Shown here piece by piece: positions 1 to 11,721 of a stretch of DNA of 64,000 nucleotides. A model generated the notes under the pieces. It was not told the DNA's origin, did not search any database, and was given only the letters and a program-made list of their open reading frames with translations. The position numbers were made by a program, and so were the translations under genes. Each line of letters opens with the position of its first letter. Position 1 is the first letter of the stretch. The stretch is from Megalonaias nervosa (lineage: Eukaryota > Mollusca > Bivalvia > Unionida > Unionidae), in assembly GCA_016617855.1 (NCBI GenBank), contig JAECUM010001103.1:62001-126000 (forward strand), in the 5' to 3' direction.

Positions 1-126
1 TAATATGTATAGGTATATATATATTTGCATGTTTTAATGCTTATCCCTTTTTTTTTTGTTTTGTTTTGTTTTAGTTTTTGTTTTTTTTAATGTATTATTA
101 TTAATTATTATTATTTTATTTTTATT

Positions 127-1521
127 TTATTCATGCCATTCGTCATCGAGAGTTTCATCTTCTTGACGGAAATAGTTCTCCTTTGCTAACAGATCTTGTT
201 CCATTTCTATCTTTTTCCTCCTTTTTGCTTTCCTTTTTTCTCTTCTCATTTCTCTCTCTCTGTCAGTGATTGTTGTTTCGGTCAGATTACTCTTTGTTGG
301 TTTGGAACCTAATGTTGCCAGAGTTAAGGCTGTCTCTACTTGTTTGTTTTTTGATAGGATGGTTACACTTGGTTCGTATTGTTTCTGCTGTTGTTGTTGC
401 GAAGTTGGATTTTTTTCTATAGTTACTATGTTTGTTTTCTTCTTTCTTGGTGTTGGTTCTGGGACTGTCCTTTCTGCTGTTAATTTAGGTGTTTTTTCTT
501 GTGGATTTTGTGTTTGTTGATTTTCTCGGTTATCCTTTGCTGTTGTTGCCATGGGCATTTCTTCACGCACTTCTCTGTTTATTATTGTCTTTTCTGCAAT
601 TGACTCTACTGGTTTTTGCATTTGCTGGTTTCGATCTGATTGTCATCGATTCTCCTGCTGTATCATGGGGCTTGGTTGTTGTTTTTTCTGTAGCATTTCA
701 GTCCTCGCCGATCTCATTTCTGATTTGGTTCTTTGTGTTCTGTCATTTTGTTGTTGTTCTTTTTGTTTCTGGTGTTGTTCCAGCACTTGCGTACTCATAT
801 CTGCTTGGCCCTTTGCTTCTGGATTCTCCAAGCTTCTGGGACATTTATGTGGTGTGTGTCCTGTTTTTCCACATCTGTTGCATATTCTGTGATGTATACA
901 GCCTTTATACCAGGTTTTGGTTAAAAATCCAAATAGGTAGAAAACTCTTTTTATTTCTCTCAATTTACTCTTTTCAATTTCGAAGATTCTATTTCCATTG
1001 TAGACTGATGCTAATGGAATAGTGTCTAATCTGGAGGATAGAACTTTTTTGTTAAATTTTTCTTCAGACTTCTCTTTCGTAGCCTGCAGAGGTATTTCAA
1101 GAGGAATGTCTGTCAGATGTAATTCTCCAGTTTGTTTCTTGATTTTCTTCAAAATTGGCGTTGGTCCTTTAACAATGACTGCTTGACCTTTTATCATCAT
1201 TTCTCCATATGGCAGAATTGGTTGCTTGCCCCTTGGCCTCAGAATATATCCCTTGTATCCTTCTCGGTTTATGGAGTATGTTTTTTTGATGTATTCCGGG
1301 TCTAAAACCTTGAGTTTTACCATGATGTCTGCTGTTTCTGGTATTTTATCCCTTGGTATTTGTGACATATCCAAAAATTGCGTCCCTTCTTGGTACATAC
1401 ATTCTAAAAATGAACCTTCAGTATTGTCTATTCTTCTTATCTTGAAAAAATTATCCAGTTTACATGAAACAATCTTGTTGGCTTTGTGAACAGCCATTTT
1501 TCCTCGTGCACTTTGCTCCAT
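127..1521 (-). pseudogene. LINE-type ORF1 (zinc-knuckle RNA-binding protein) with one in-frame stop
   Basis: Two open stretches (643-1521, 292 aa, and 127-621, 164 aa) share one frame and are separated by one TGA at 643-645 and nine codons. Residues ~214-229 of the first hold a CCHC knuckle, CNRCGKTGHTPHKC (CX2CX4HX4C). The C-terminal half is Gln/Lys-rich and ends in a basic KRKAKRRKK run. This is the layout of an ORF1/Gag-like nucleic-acid chaperone of a non-LTR retrotransposon. ATG at 1521 has no in-frame competitor nearby. Downstream (left of 127) is A-rich on the coding strand, and no RT is in the window. Function is inferred from the knuckle; the exact clade is not clear. Confidence 0.65.
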
Positions 1522-1689
1522 TTGTGAGTTGTAATCACTGACCCTCTCATGAAATGCTCCTTTTTTTTAAATTTTTGTCCTTTGTCAGTAATAGTAGTAT
1601 TTTTTCATCAATGATTCTATAAATCCCAATTGAAATGGTAGTATCTCATCCTTTTACTTCAAAGTCTGCTTGGTCCTGGCCATTTTGAG

Positions 1690-2096
1690 ATTTATTTAGC
1701 AATGACTTTACTTGTCCAACAGGAGGACCGCGACATTAAAGCCTGGAGGAAAGATCAACTAATTGTTGAATAAAGTACAGGTCGGAACTGGCCGCTTGCT
1801 GACATAAATGATCAGGCGAGAAAATTAAAGCCTGGCGGCAAGATCAACTAATTGTTGAACAAAGTTTGGGTCGGAACTGGCAGCATGTCAACATGAATGA
1901 TTAGAAAACAAAGAATTTGTTCAAGCTGGGACCAAGGGCTTCTGTCGACATGTAACGTTTATTTTTTATCTCGACATTGACATAATCATGACAATTTTGG
2001 TAGTAATAGCAGACCTAGGGACCGGGACTTTGCTTTTTTGTCGAAATAGGTGGCTTGTCGACATAAGTGATGTCGATATAAATGGGTAGGACTGTA
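1690..2096. mobile_element. Relic with pogo/Tigger-like right terminus and an ~88-bp tandem pair
   Basis: Two direct copies of about 80 bp lie at ~1736-1815 and ~1825-1903 (AAGATCAACTAATTGTTGAA core). The right side, ~1950-2094, contains repeated TTGTCGACAT/ATGTCGA motifs and ends ..GGACTG|TA, like a Tigger-type terminus at a TA target. No matching left terminus was found, so this is a fragment at best. Confidence 0.35.
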
Positions 2097-2562
2097 TTTG
2101 CAACTGAGAAATGGGATGCCGTTATTGACTATCCAGTTAATAAATGTGTTTTAACAGATACAATTGGCTAAACTGTACAAAAATGGGCATTCAGTTTTAT
2201 GTATACTATACACTGCCTGTCATATTTTCTATATGAAGTCTGAATGCATATGACATAGTGTCATAGCATTGTCATAACATACCATCCCAGCCAATGTGTC
2301 AATAATAAATATATAGACATTAAGTTTTATCTTTACTCAAGTTATTTATTACACATTTGCTCAAACATCCCATAAGTGGTTTGTTCTCAAATAAAATATG
2401 AAACCATTAAAAAATGAAATGCTGCCCTGGCAAAATTATCAGAGCATGAATTCTGAAAATGCTGGTGAAGTTACTGGCATCAAAATATAACGACTGGGCC
2501 AATGACTAATATTAATAGTACCATAAGCCTCATATAATTTTCCAATTAATAGTTGAACTTAC
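2097..2562. other. Intron sequence downstream of exon 10, no gene seen
   Basis: Unique-looking AT-rich DNA. No exon with the expected Roc G4 motif is apparent on the minus strand. Confidence 0.5.
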
Positions 2563-3141
2563 CATGAACTTTGCATGGCTTGATCCCTTCCCTATCAAAG
2601 AAACACTCATCATCTTTCACCAGATCTTTAATTTGCTGACTGAGATCTACAACCAAAAGATACACAGCTCTTCGTGTAAGAAATGTTTGATGAGTTGTGT
2701 AGAATATGTATTGTCCTGCAAAGTCCCACATTGACAGTCCTGCACTAACTTCCTTGACCCTCTCAAGCTTATCAGCATTTTCAACCAGTAACTCGAGAAT
2801 TTCCATTGCTGGGTCATTTTTCTTCATCATACCATATGCATTTGGATCACTTACTGGAAGCTTGTCACTGCATTCATCTGAATGGTGTGTATGCTCCATA
2901 TCAAGTTTCTGATGCATTTCTTTAGACAACTCCTCATGCAGAGGTCCAGACTCAATCTGTTTTCCAGTAGCATCAACACCTATAATGGCATCAACACCAG
3001 GAGTTCTCTCCCTTTGGTCAGATACCTTGACCTGTTCATTTTCATCACTGACCTGTCCACTTTGATCACTGACCTTGACCTTCTGTACTTTATCATTCAA
3101 AAGCTTAATGAGTCGTTGCAACCTTATGAATTTCTCTGCAT
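2563..3141 (-). CDS. Exon 10: Roc GTPase domain, long insert and DxxG motif
   Basis: This 579-bp exon encodes 192 residues. The first ~110 are hydrophilic and include short imperfect repeats around KVSDQ (residues ~20-45) and a His/Asp-rich stretch. An amphipathic helix (MEILELLVENADKLERVKE) follows, then MWDFAGQYIFYTTHQTFLTRR and YLLVVDLS, which are the G3 motif (DFAG) and the next core strand. The G1 lysine lies about 184 residues before the G3 aspartate, against roughly 40 in Ras, so the domain carries a large insertion. Acceptor ATTTTCAG, donor G|GTAAGT (phase 1). The G4 (N/TKxD) exon is not visible to the left and should lie beyond the window. Confidence 0.85.
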
Positions 3142-4078
3142 CTGAAAATAAAAAAAGAATTATGCTATAATCTTAAAACAACAATTTAACTGGTTGCAAA
3201 AATTACATTAGACAATCTCTGCCTTTGCAACATTTAGCAAACTTTTACATGTGTGATTTTACCAGTAAAAGAAATGTGACTTCCTGAATGGTACTATCAA
3301 TCACATGCAAGATCGCCTCATAAATATGCATGGATTTTGCTCATTACCATCCACGATTTTGATATAAGCATACATTCCAAGTTTAATCAAAATCCATTCA
3401 GACTTCTGGACTGCTGAGTGTAATAAAGTCAGCAATCTGATGCAGGATAACATCATTAATATGTGTAGACCTTCCTCATTATCGAACAATCATAATTATT
3501 TGATATTTTTTTATTTTGAATTACGTGAGGAATTATGGAGGCAAACTTAATTTTTTTTGTCCCAGTGAAAACAGAAAATATTTAGAGCAAAGGTTATAAT
3601 TCATACGATAGTGTCATAAACTGAACTTAAAATTTTACAAGAGACCAAAAATGTACAAGCAATTACATTAAACAAGTTAAAATCACCCTGACTCTCATAA
3701 AGGATAAAAGTAAATGTTCATTTGAAAAATTGACAACACACAATTATTGAGAAAATTTTGCCAGAATTTTTTTCTGCAGAAAACATTGCTTAAGCTAGAA
3801 ATATGTCTGTACCATATGGACGTTTCTGCAATTATGGTGTGATTAAAGGCCAAAGTTAAAAATCACACAAGGCCCATAACTATGTTGATTCTTTTTTTCT
3901 TCAGAAATTGTTGAAAATTAAACTTGACTGAAGTCTTCTTAATGTGAAGTCTACTACCAAATTTTGTTTCACTTCATAATGTCCTTCAAAAGTTACTGAG
4001 ATGAAATGGTGACAAACATGTTAAGTGATTGATGGATGTGGATACAAAAACTGAATTGTAATTTTGAGCTATCATAAT
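3142..4078. other. Intron between Roc exons, no coding signal
   Basis: AT-rich, short ORFs only. It contains loosely repeated 'catgatgtaac/ttgacc' style molluscan intron repeats but no clear element until the SINE at 4079. Confidence 0.5.
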
Positions 4079-4345
4079 GTGTGTGTGTGTGTGTGTGATC
4101 AGGATTTTTAATGTAGCTTTAACAATTTTTCAGTCATATTGCTACAATGTCTGCAGTGTGGCAGCTGATAGTGATGTCTAGCACTGGGACATCATGCCAA
4201 AGACATGCAGCATGATGTCCCACCCTGTCACATTATCCTGACACCAGGCCAACCAGTCCTTACACGAACACGCGACCTCCCACATCCATGGTGGACATTT
4301 TAACCATTTATGCCAAAGAAGTGGTCTGCTATCATAATGTAAGAG
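4079..4345 (-). mobile_element. tRNA-derived SINE, family A, with (CA)n tail
   Basis: The reverse strand reads from a tRNA-like head (A-box-like TGGCATAAATGGTTAA at ~4310) through a body containing GGTTGGCCTGGTGTCAGG and a CTGCAGACAT stem, to a tail TTAAAAATCC followed by (CA)n (the + strand GT run at 4079-4097). Two further copies at 15.7 and 56.6 kb share this body. Confidence 0.6.
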
Positions 4346-4667
4346 ATCAATCTAAGCAACAAGGATTAGAATCATGTGTAAGAAAGGTATAACACAGATT
4401 ATTTTGCCATTTTAATCTGAAATAATATACAAGAAACTCACCCAGTATTCTGAAATAAAATATATTTTCAAATACACCTACCACTGGATTAACAGCTGTT
4501 AACTTTGGTGGTGGCAACAAAAATGTGCCAACCACCCACACACCTGCATTAAAAGAAACCAACAGGCGACCACCATCAAGCTTTGCAAATGATAACATCC
4601 AAAATGACCACTGAAGGATATAGATAGCTAGTGCATTCAATACTTGGCCACAAGCCCTATGGCATAC

Positions 4668-4934
4668 CTTTTTCTTGAAGTACCCATTCCTGGCTTTTAA
4701 GGGAAACATCAAAACAGTGTACATGGACGTCAATACCTTCTGTACTTGTTCTCTCTGAAATATCCACCTCCTTTCCCAAAAGACGCTGTACCAATGTTGT
4801 TTTGCCAACACCATAATGGCCAACAACCATTACCCTGATGTTGTAAACCTTTTCTGTACCATCCTTCAATGCCTCTTTGTATGTCTTCAGAAATTCATCA
4901 TCCATTCTTAAAATCTCTGCAGGAATCGCTAAAT
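4668..4934 (-). CDS. Exon 9: Roc GTPase domain, P-loop exon
   Basis: This exon encodes 88 residues between acceptor TTATTCTAG and donor G|GTATGC. A short helix (MDDEFLKTYKEAL) precedes a beta strand and the Walker A/G1 motif VVGHYGVGKTTL, with the key Lys and Thr intact. A possible switch I follows (ERTSTEGIDVHVH). The sequence is typical of the large Roc/Roco-like GTPase families of molluscs and other invertebrates, where Roc binds GTP and is normally followed by a COR dimerisation domain. Split codons on both sides fit neighbours (phase 1). Confidence 0.85.
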
Positions 4935-5250
4935 CTAGAATAAAAGAGATTAAAATTCATATTATGATTAAAAAAAAGAGGCAAGAGTCTGAGATAGAAA
5001 ACCTGGCTCTCCGTAACTTACAAATGCAAGTATTCTTGATTTAGCAAGGCATCAAAACAAGCCTGACTACACACAGCAGGCTGAAAGATTTGAAGTATAA
5101 AAAAAGGAAGAAAATATGGCCACGCCTATATGTCAAGCCCATGAACAAAGCATTACTGAATGTATGTGACTTTAACCTTATCAACAGAAGGCTGAGCAGG
5201 CATGTTGCAGAATTAATTGCTTAAGTATCATTCATGCCAAGTATGAAGAA
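4935..5250. other. Intron 8 start, no gene seen
   Basis: Low-complexity AT-rich intron upstream (in + coordinates, right) of exon 9. Nothing recognised. Confidence 0.4.
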
Positions 5251-5279
5251 AATCCATCAAGTAGATTATGAAATATAAG

Positions 5280-8060
5280 CAAAGATAAATGATACTCTTA
5301 ATAGCATGGTTTTTTATTCATGTGACCTTGACCCCAAACAAATTTAAAATTTTAACAAAGGCATCCACTGTAAATACTGTTGGTGACAGTGAAGTCATAA
5401 AGAATGTATCCCAACGATTCTCTAGTGCGAGTAACAAGCAAGTCTTACATGAGAGGTGATCTAATAAAGCCCTTGAGAGGAGTTCAAAAGGTGTCTTTAA
5501 TATTCAGCCTGGTTAACACCCATGGTAAATTCCACTTGGGTACAAAAGAAATGTCTTTGGATAGGTGAACTTGAAATTGACAGCAGAAGAGATAGGTCAT
5601 GTTTGATATCCTATCTTTCATGATGATGCAGTGTGTCAGAGATCATGGAATGTTTGCCTTTTATCATGACTGGCATGAACTATTTCTTGTCAAAAAGCAT
5701 AAGCAGAAAGTTAACTAGTATTGAGATACTGATACATTCAGCAGTGCAATGTTTTCACACTCACTCCATTGTGAGAAAACTCTCCATTTCCCTCATATAC
5801 TTCAAATGGATGGCTGTCTCTCTCAAGCAATTTTTATCCACCATTTGATAAGAGAACTGATTGTTTATGAGAGCTTGATTAATACGATCCAAGCAAGTAG
5901 GTTCAGCAACTCAGGCTTGAATGGAACACCTGCTGTCATGGTTGCTAGAGCAGATGAGGAAATATCTATATTTTCCTGCGGATTTCTGCCAACAGACTGA
6001 CGAGATCTTTGATCCACAATTTTTCCAACTTGTGTACAACAATCAGGATGAGGCAACACTCTGGTTCTGTTGCTTTCTGTATCATGTTCAGAAACAAGTT
6101 AGTTGGAGGGTGAGAGAATGCAGCCAAGCAACTACAGTCTATGTAAAGAGCATCAATAGTCAAGGCCTTTGGCCCTTGGGTTGCTGAGACAAAGGTTGGG
6201 GGTTTGTCATTCCCCTTGTTAGCAACAGATCTACCCGTGGTCAATCCTAGCATGCACAAATGCAAGTGAAATCCGTAGGCAAATGATTCTCAGGCTTAGA
6301 GATTGTTCTTTGTCAGAATTAAAGCCCCAACTGAAATGATTTTAATGCTAGTTCCTATTGGAGACATACTCTGGTCAGATGGAATTGTTAGGCTGAAATA
6401 CGATTCTTGCAAGAATTAAAGCTAGCTTTGAAATGACTGGCACTTAGATACAGTAGTCATATGGGTCCAGTACTGGGTATAGACCATGTGACTGCGATGT
6501 GGAAGCTGATGTTATGGGGCTGGGAAGGGATACTGGAAACTGGATACTGGACAATGGGTTCCTGTCACCAGTCCCCTTAGGTGCAAGAAAAGGCTTTATC
6601 AGAATATTTGATGGATGCATGTGATTCACATCAGATGGTTAAGTTCAGTCTTCATGAAACTGAACCATTGTTTCCTTTTTTGGGACCTGATTCACAGCAC
6701 TTATCTGTAACTTAGCTACTGGCTGCCCTCTGCCATAATAGCAACTGGGCACAAAGCCACTAAATGGCCATAGAGTGGCATGAAAATGCTATGGTACTAT
6801 ACATTATGTCTGCACAAACTGGGTGTCTTTTCTCTACTGAGGGTCTGTGTACAGATGCAGAGATGGAATATGTGATATTGGATTATAGGAAATAGTCCCC
6901 TGAGGAATATTTGGAAGTTAGACTGGGTTCAGAATTTACTGTGAATGATCTGCATCTGACGGCAAGGAGAGAAGATGGGGAGGAACGATACCCTTCTCTC
7001 TGCTTTTATTCATCCTGATTCTCAAGAACCATGGCTCTGAACTAGTATTAGAACTGCAGGACTTGTTAGCACAACTAGCCATGGAGTAAGCTGGTGCATT
7101 GTGGCACTATAGGAGATATAGAACAGCCTGTTCAGGACCATCATTCTACCATATGGGCCAGATCTTCTGAATTTACCTATTGTGATCTAATATGTATGGT
7201 AAGCAAGCCCATAATTCAACATAAAAGGCAGGCTTGGCTTCCTTACTGACCTCATACAGCTGGCAGAGTTCAACAGTGATCAAACAGGGCCACTGTATCT
7301 TCTAAAATCTTGTCAAATTCCTAATGCTAGAGCTGGATATGGGACAAGTAATCTACAAAACCAGTCATTTTTAAAATGTGCAAGACAGCATCTTAAGTGC
7401 TCAATGATAAGGGACTCACCATTCCCACAGCTGCTATCTCTCTGTAACGCTCCAGAAGTCAGCCACTCAACCCAACAGCAATAACAGCTGAATGTCAGTT
7501 GGTTCTTGTTGATTTGCATGTCAATAGATGCTGGAACTCTGGACCAAGCTGCTGATGAAGGAAGAGAACAATAAAACTCTGGTGGCAACAACTGAGCGAC
7601 TTCCTCCACTGACCCTTGGAAGGCAGTGACTTCTGTCGTCATAATGAGATCTAGCGAAGATGATGGAGCTTGTGAGCATCTCTAGGTGAACAGGATGATG
7701 CTGATGACATCTGTGCAATTGGAGATACAGCTGGAAGAGACTGTCAAATGGGGTGGCCCACCATCACTGCAGAAAGTACTGACTGAGACAGAGTTACTTC
7801 CAAATGATCACTAGGTGAGTGCTCCCCACATCCCAAGTGTACCGAGTCACTAAACTGAGAACCAGGTACATTAAGTGATCTGTAGCTGATCCACGAGAGT
7901 CCATGTGCTTGTGGTGTGGAGTAGGCAAACAAGGACAATGACCTCCCATCAATAAATGGTAAGATCGACTGTGATGATGACCTGTTGCAGTATGAGACAT
8001 ATGTAAGAGTCCAGTTGTAATGGAACAGTACCATTTTGTCTTGCATGGTATTGTCCTGTA
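5280..8060 (-). mobile_element. DIRS-type retroelement relic (RT/RNase H end and tyrosine recombinase)
   Basis: The minus strand keeps two recognisable blocks, broken by many stops and shifts. At 5966-6180, ALTIDALYIDC..., HPPTNLFLNMIQK and ECCLILIVVHKLEKLW match the end of DIRS RNase H ('DALS..W..L..AFPPT.LI..VL.K.....C..ILI.P.WP...W'). At ~5300-5830 come GKWRVFSQWS, a 'VSVSQY' stretch and PKWNLPWVLTRL, the N-terminal core-binding part of a DIRS tyrosine recombinase. At ~7800-7900, DSVHLGCGEH resembles the RNase H 'DAS..GWGA' motif. DIRS elements integrate with a tyrosine recombinase instead of a DDE integrase. This copy is dead and sits in the intron between macro exon 8 and Roc exon 9. Ends not found. 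Confidence 0.6.
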
Positions 8061-8642
8061 CATAGTAATACGGCTTAGGGGATATTTATTTCACAAAAAT
8101 GGTGCATACAGATGATGTGCAAAGCAATATCTGATTAGGCTTTCTTCAAGTCATCTCAATCAAATGTAGGCAATAAAGGCCTTCTGTCTTTTGGCTTAAA
8201 ATGTATGATCGACTGTGGTGGTGACTGTTGCCACATGGCAGAGTCTAGTCATAGCAAAACAGGGCCATCGTAGTTGACATGGCATTATCCAGTTGATTAA
8301 GGTGGGACAGGGTATGTGATATTTTATCCTCATAGCCAGTCCATACATTTGAAGTGCGAGACAGTAACTGAGGTGGGTTGCTTTGATCCAGATCCCACTC
8401 AATGGTAAGTGAAAAAGACAACTTGGTGTTCAGTCCATTTGCTACAAGACCAACTGGTTATGCCAAAAAATGTTTATCATGATGCAGCTGTGAAGGAGGA
8501 TTAGGATAGCTCAGATCTCTTCTTGGTTGATGTGGGGTGCATTACCTGTCAAGAAAAAATTCATTCAGTGCCATGTTGTCAGCATGTATACTGATGACAT
8601 CTTCATCACTCATGGCGCTCTTCTGCATCTTCCCCTTTAGTA

Positions 8643-8644
<2 letters not shown>

Positions 8645-8692
<48 letters not shown>
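8645..8692. repeat. (AC)24 microsatellite
   Basis: Uninterrupted AC dinucleotides. ORFs across it are artefacts. Confidence 0.95.
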
Positions 8693-8693
<1 letters not shown>

Positions 8694-8934
8694 ATATACT
8701 GTGGTCCACTGACTTTTGGTCCAGAATGTACAATTGGTAGATTGACAACTGGAGTAGCCTACACATGTACAGTTGTTGTCAGTCCAATATTTTCTATGCT
8801 TACACTTGGTCTTGCCCATGATCTAAATTTGTAAGACAAAACAGTCAACAGTATATACAGATTTAGCATGGTACACATCATGCTTTATATATTATATACA
8901 TGCAAAGCTACACACTATGACAATTTACTTATAA

Positions 8935-9440
8935 AAAGGTACACATACTGCCAATACAGGTAGAATACTGGAGCGTTGCTACTGATACTTATGAAGTGAA
9001 TACTAAAATATGAATTCTTATAAAAGTTACTTGTAGGAAAGACCAACTTACTGCCTATACAGGTAAAGTACCAAAGTGTCACTTATAATTACAATGAAGT
9101 GGATGCTATGACTAAACTATGTATACAAAACCTACCTATATGTATCCAACCACTGTGGAAACTATACAGCAATATATATGAGTTTTCTACAGCATACAAT
9201 ATATGCACATAAAAGTGCTCCAAAGGATCAATATTGATACTTATGAAGTGGACACTACGATATCAATTGTAAGACAGTGTTACCTCAATGAAAGGCCAAA
9301 GAATGGCACATACATGTAAAGTCTGTAAAGTGCCACATATATAACTATGAGGTGGATGCTAAGAACAGATTAGTATACAAAATGTACCTTTGTAACTGTA
9401 GCAGAAATTATACAATAATATCATATGAGTTTTCTTTATC
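8935..9440. repeat. Diverged ~250-bp tandem duplication
   Basis: GATACTTATGAAGTG (8986) recurs at 9236 and ATATGAGTTTTCT (9177) recurs at 9425, with aligned landmarks between (GAAGTGGATGCTA / GAGGTGGATGCTA). The copies are strongly diverged. Confidence 0.6.
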
Positions 9441-9843
9441 TCACACAAGACCTGCACATATTTATCTACAGTTATAGCAATGTGTGGAGATGCATTAGCA
9501 ACCCATTTAGGTAAGTACCAACAGTGCCTAAGTGTGTGAGAATGGCAAAGTGATGACACTAAAATGACAGAGCTTTGTCATCAAAGACAGAAAGAAAAGC
9601 CAGAAACTGATGGATGGAGTATACTTCCCTTCAAAGAGAACACTCCTGCAACTTTCTTTAAGGTAGAAAACTTCTAGTATGTGGATTGCAAGGTCTCTCT
9701 CTGTCTGTAGAGAGTGTGCTACTCGGATAACTTGTAGCTTTTTAAGCCAAATTGTTTCAACCAAGCAAGGCTGGATTTGCATGTAGTAGTAGAAGTAGTA
9801 GTAAGTGTGCTGGTATATGACAGAGTGTGATTTTGTTAAGTTC

Positions 9844-10128
9844 TCATCCCTCCACACCACTAGCCTTTGCAGGGCACATCATATCTTTTGACCAAGGAAA
9901 ATTTCCAACCATCAACTGCCTGTGCGATGCAAACCAAGAAAACATGGCCACTATCATCACGAATAGATGCTGAAGATGGATTGTGCATGAGATGAGGAAG
10001 GAGGAAAAACATGGCATTGTAGTGCTGAGGCTCAGATGAAGACCCTTCACACATCTGAGGCACACCTGAGAAAATGGCCAAAGACAGACAAGTGAAAGAG
10101 CTGCCCTAAAAGCCAATGAAGGCTTCAT
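9844..10128 (-). other. Unrecognised open segment with good acceptor-like start
   Basis: The minus strand has two overlapping open frames after a TTGGCTTTTAG acceptor-like site at ~10111. One frame reads SSSEPQHYNAMFFLLPHLMH... and stops at ~9860. I do not recognise it. It could be a degraded element or an alternative exon of the host gene, since it lies between exons 8 and 9. No conserved motif supports either. Confidence 0.25.
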
Positions 10129-10325
10129 GGGCAGTAAGTAAGCAAGTAATAAGGTAACGTATTTGATGAAGAAAGGTACAAATTTACATGTTGCAAAAAG
10201 TCTTTAGGCAAATCCCTAAAAAAAAAGATGGTTTAGTCAAATGCATGATTTGGCCAACTAATCTCTGAAAGAAGGATTCAGTAAAACTTTGCTGAGTGGT
10301 TTTTGTTTTCTAAATTAACATAAAG

Positions 10326-10860
10326 TGTTACGATTCATTGGTTTTAAACAAAATAACAGAAAGAAGCAAACCCAAAAGGTTTTGTATAATTGAACAAAAA
10401 AAATTTATCACCTTAGACATACAAAATGAAAATTCAAAGGACACATACAATATTGTGAACTAAATCGCAAATGTCCCATCAAAAGTCCAAAAGTATAGAA
10501 TGTTCCAAATGAACTCCAATCTTGAATATGCTGATGTACAAATATTCTTGAATTTGATGATGTACCAACAGTCATGATGTATCACAACGATATAATCCAG
10601 AATGTCTTTCAATGAATTCACAATAATCCCAAAGTAGAGTTTTAGTCCAAATAGTCAATGAGCACTCTGTATTTTCCATGAGTAGTTTAAATAAATGATT
10701 CCTCTCATTATATCTGAACACAAAAGTAAATGATTCAACAGACTGAACTTAAACTGGAATAATTGTTTACCTAGTCTCCTTTATACACAGACAGTCATTT
10801 CACCAATGATAAAATAGTATTTTCTGGAAACTAACTGATAATGGAAAAACTGACTAACTT
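10326..10860 (-). mobile_element. LTR of Gypsy-like family (minus orientation)
   Basis: Begins TGTTACGATTC (the 3' end of the LTR when read on the minus strand). The reverse strand carries blocks shared with the LTR at 16.2-16.7 kb: GGACTAAA..CTACTTTGGGATTA.TGTGAATTCATT, repeated 'GTACATCA.CA.ATTCAAGA', and a TTTCTGTTATT..GTAACA end. The left (5') LTR limit is not defined. Confidence 0.55.
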
Positions 10861-11640
10861 GCAAAACAAGGAGAGGCCTTGAACATACATTTTACTAAAC
10901 ATCTTATTTACCACTTATAACCAAGACAAAAATCATGTATATTACATGACAATAGTCAGGTAGGCAAAATCTTTACCCTCTATCATGGACAAAGGTCAAC
11001 TCATTATATATCAAATACACATAACAAAAGGTTTATCAAAATGTCATTTCAATCAATAAATTTGCTAATAAAAGTCATGATAAATGGATGTATGGAACAG
11101 ATGGATATAACGTAGTTAATGAAATAACAATCTCTTCATTTCTAATCCTGCCCATAATGTCATTCTCCACTCTCATCACCTTTAGTAACCATCCTGTATA
11201 GTCTCTTAATCTTGGACCTTATGACTTACAAATACTTATGGTCTTTTATATTTTTTCAGACTTTCCAACTTGGTTTATCAACAATGCGATGTTCATAAAT
11301 TAATAAATAAATAACGTTTTACTAATTGGCACTAATCACAAGAAAATGAGAACGTAAAAGAATCTTTCTGTATACCCCAAATATGAAAAGCTTGAATAAG
11401 TCAGTCAAGAATAAATAAAGTTGTCTATTATTATTATTGTTAACAATCATCTGAACAGTAACAATTTCACATTCAAGTTATTTGCTTTCTTTGGGCCATG
11501 TAATTAAAAATTTGCCACCATGGTTGGTTTCCTGTCTCCCTCAGATACCATCTGCTTCTGAAATTTGTCATAGTTTTTAATTTCATTTACTGCTGCAAAC
11601 TTTGAGGTTCGACAACAAGAAAAAGCATTTGATCTGAAAA
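10861..11640. other. Intronic/3' flanking DNA, nothing recognised
   Basis: AT-rich, no significant ORF or repeat beyond short AT runs. Confidence 0.4.
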
Positions 11641-11721
11641 TGTATTAGCATCTTGGATTGCAATACCTCTGTCCTGAGCTGGGCAACATTGTTAATGAAA
11701 CAATTAAGTTCTGCAACAAAC

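Noticed and set aside
489..1022. 177-codon hydrophobic plus-strand ORF
   Set aside because: Antisense shadow of the zinc-knuckle ORF1, whose CCHC motif fixes the minus strand as coding.
7313..8063. Several minus ORFs of 65-109 codons as genes
   Set aside because: They fall inside the DIRS relic, are in mutually inconsistent frames and have no intact domain.
11645..11721. Treating the 25-codon extension to the stop at 11645-11647 as the true C-terminus
   Set aside because: Kept only as an alternative: a usable donor precedes it and its phase fits the Roc exon. The extension shows no conserved character.
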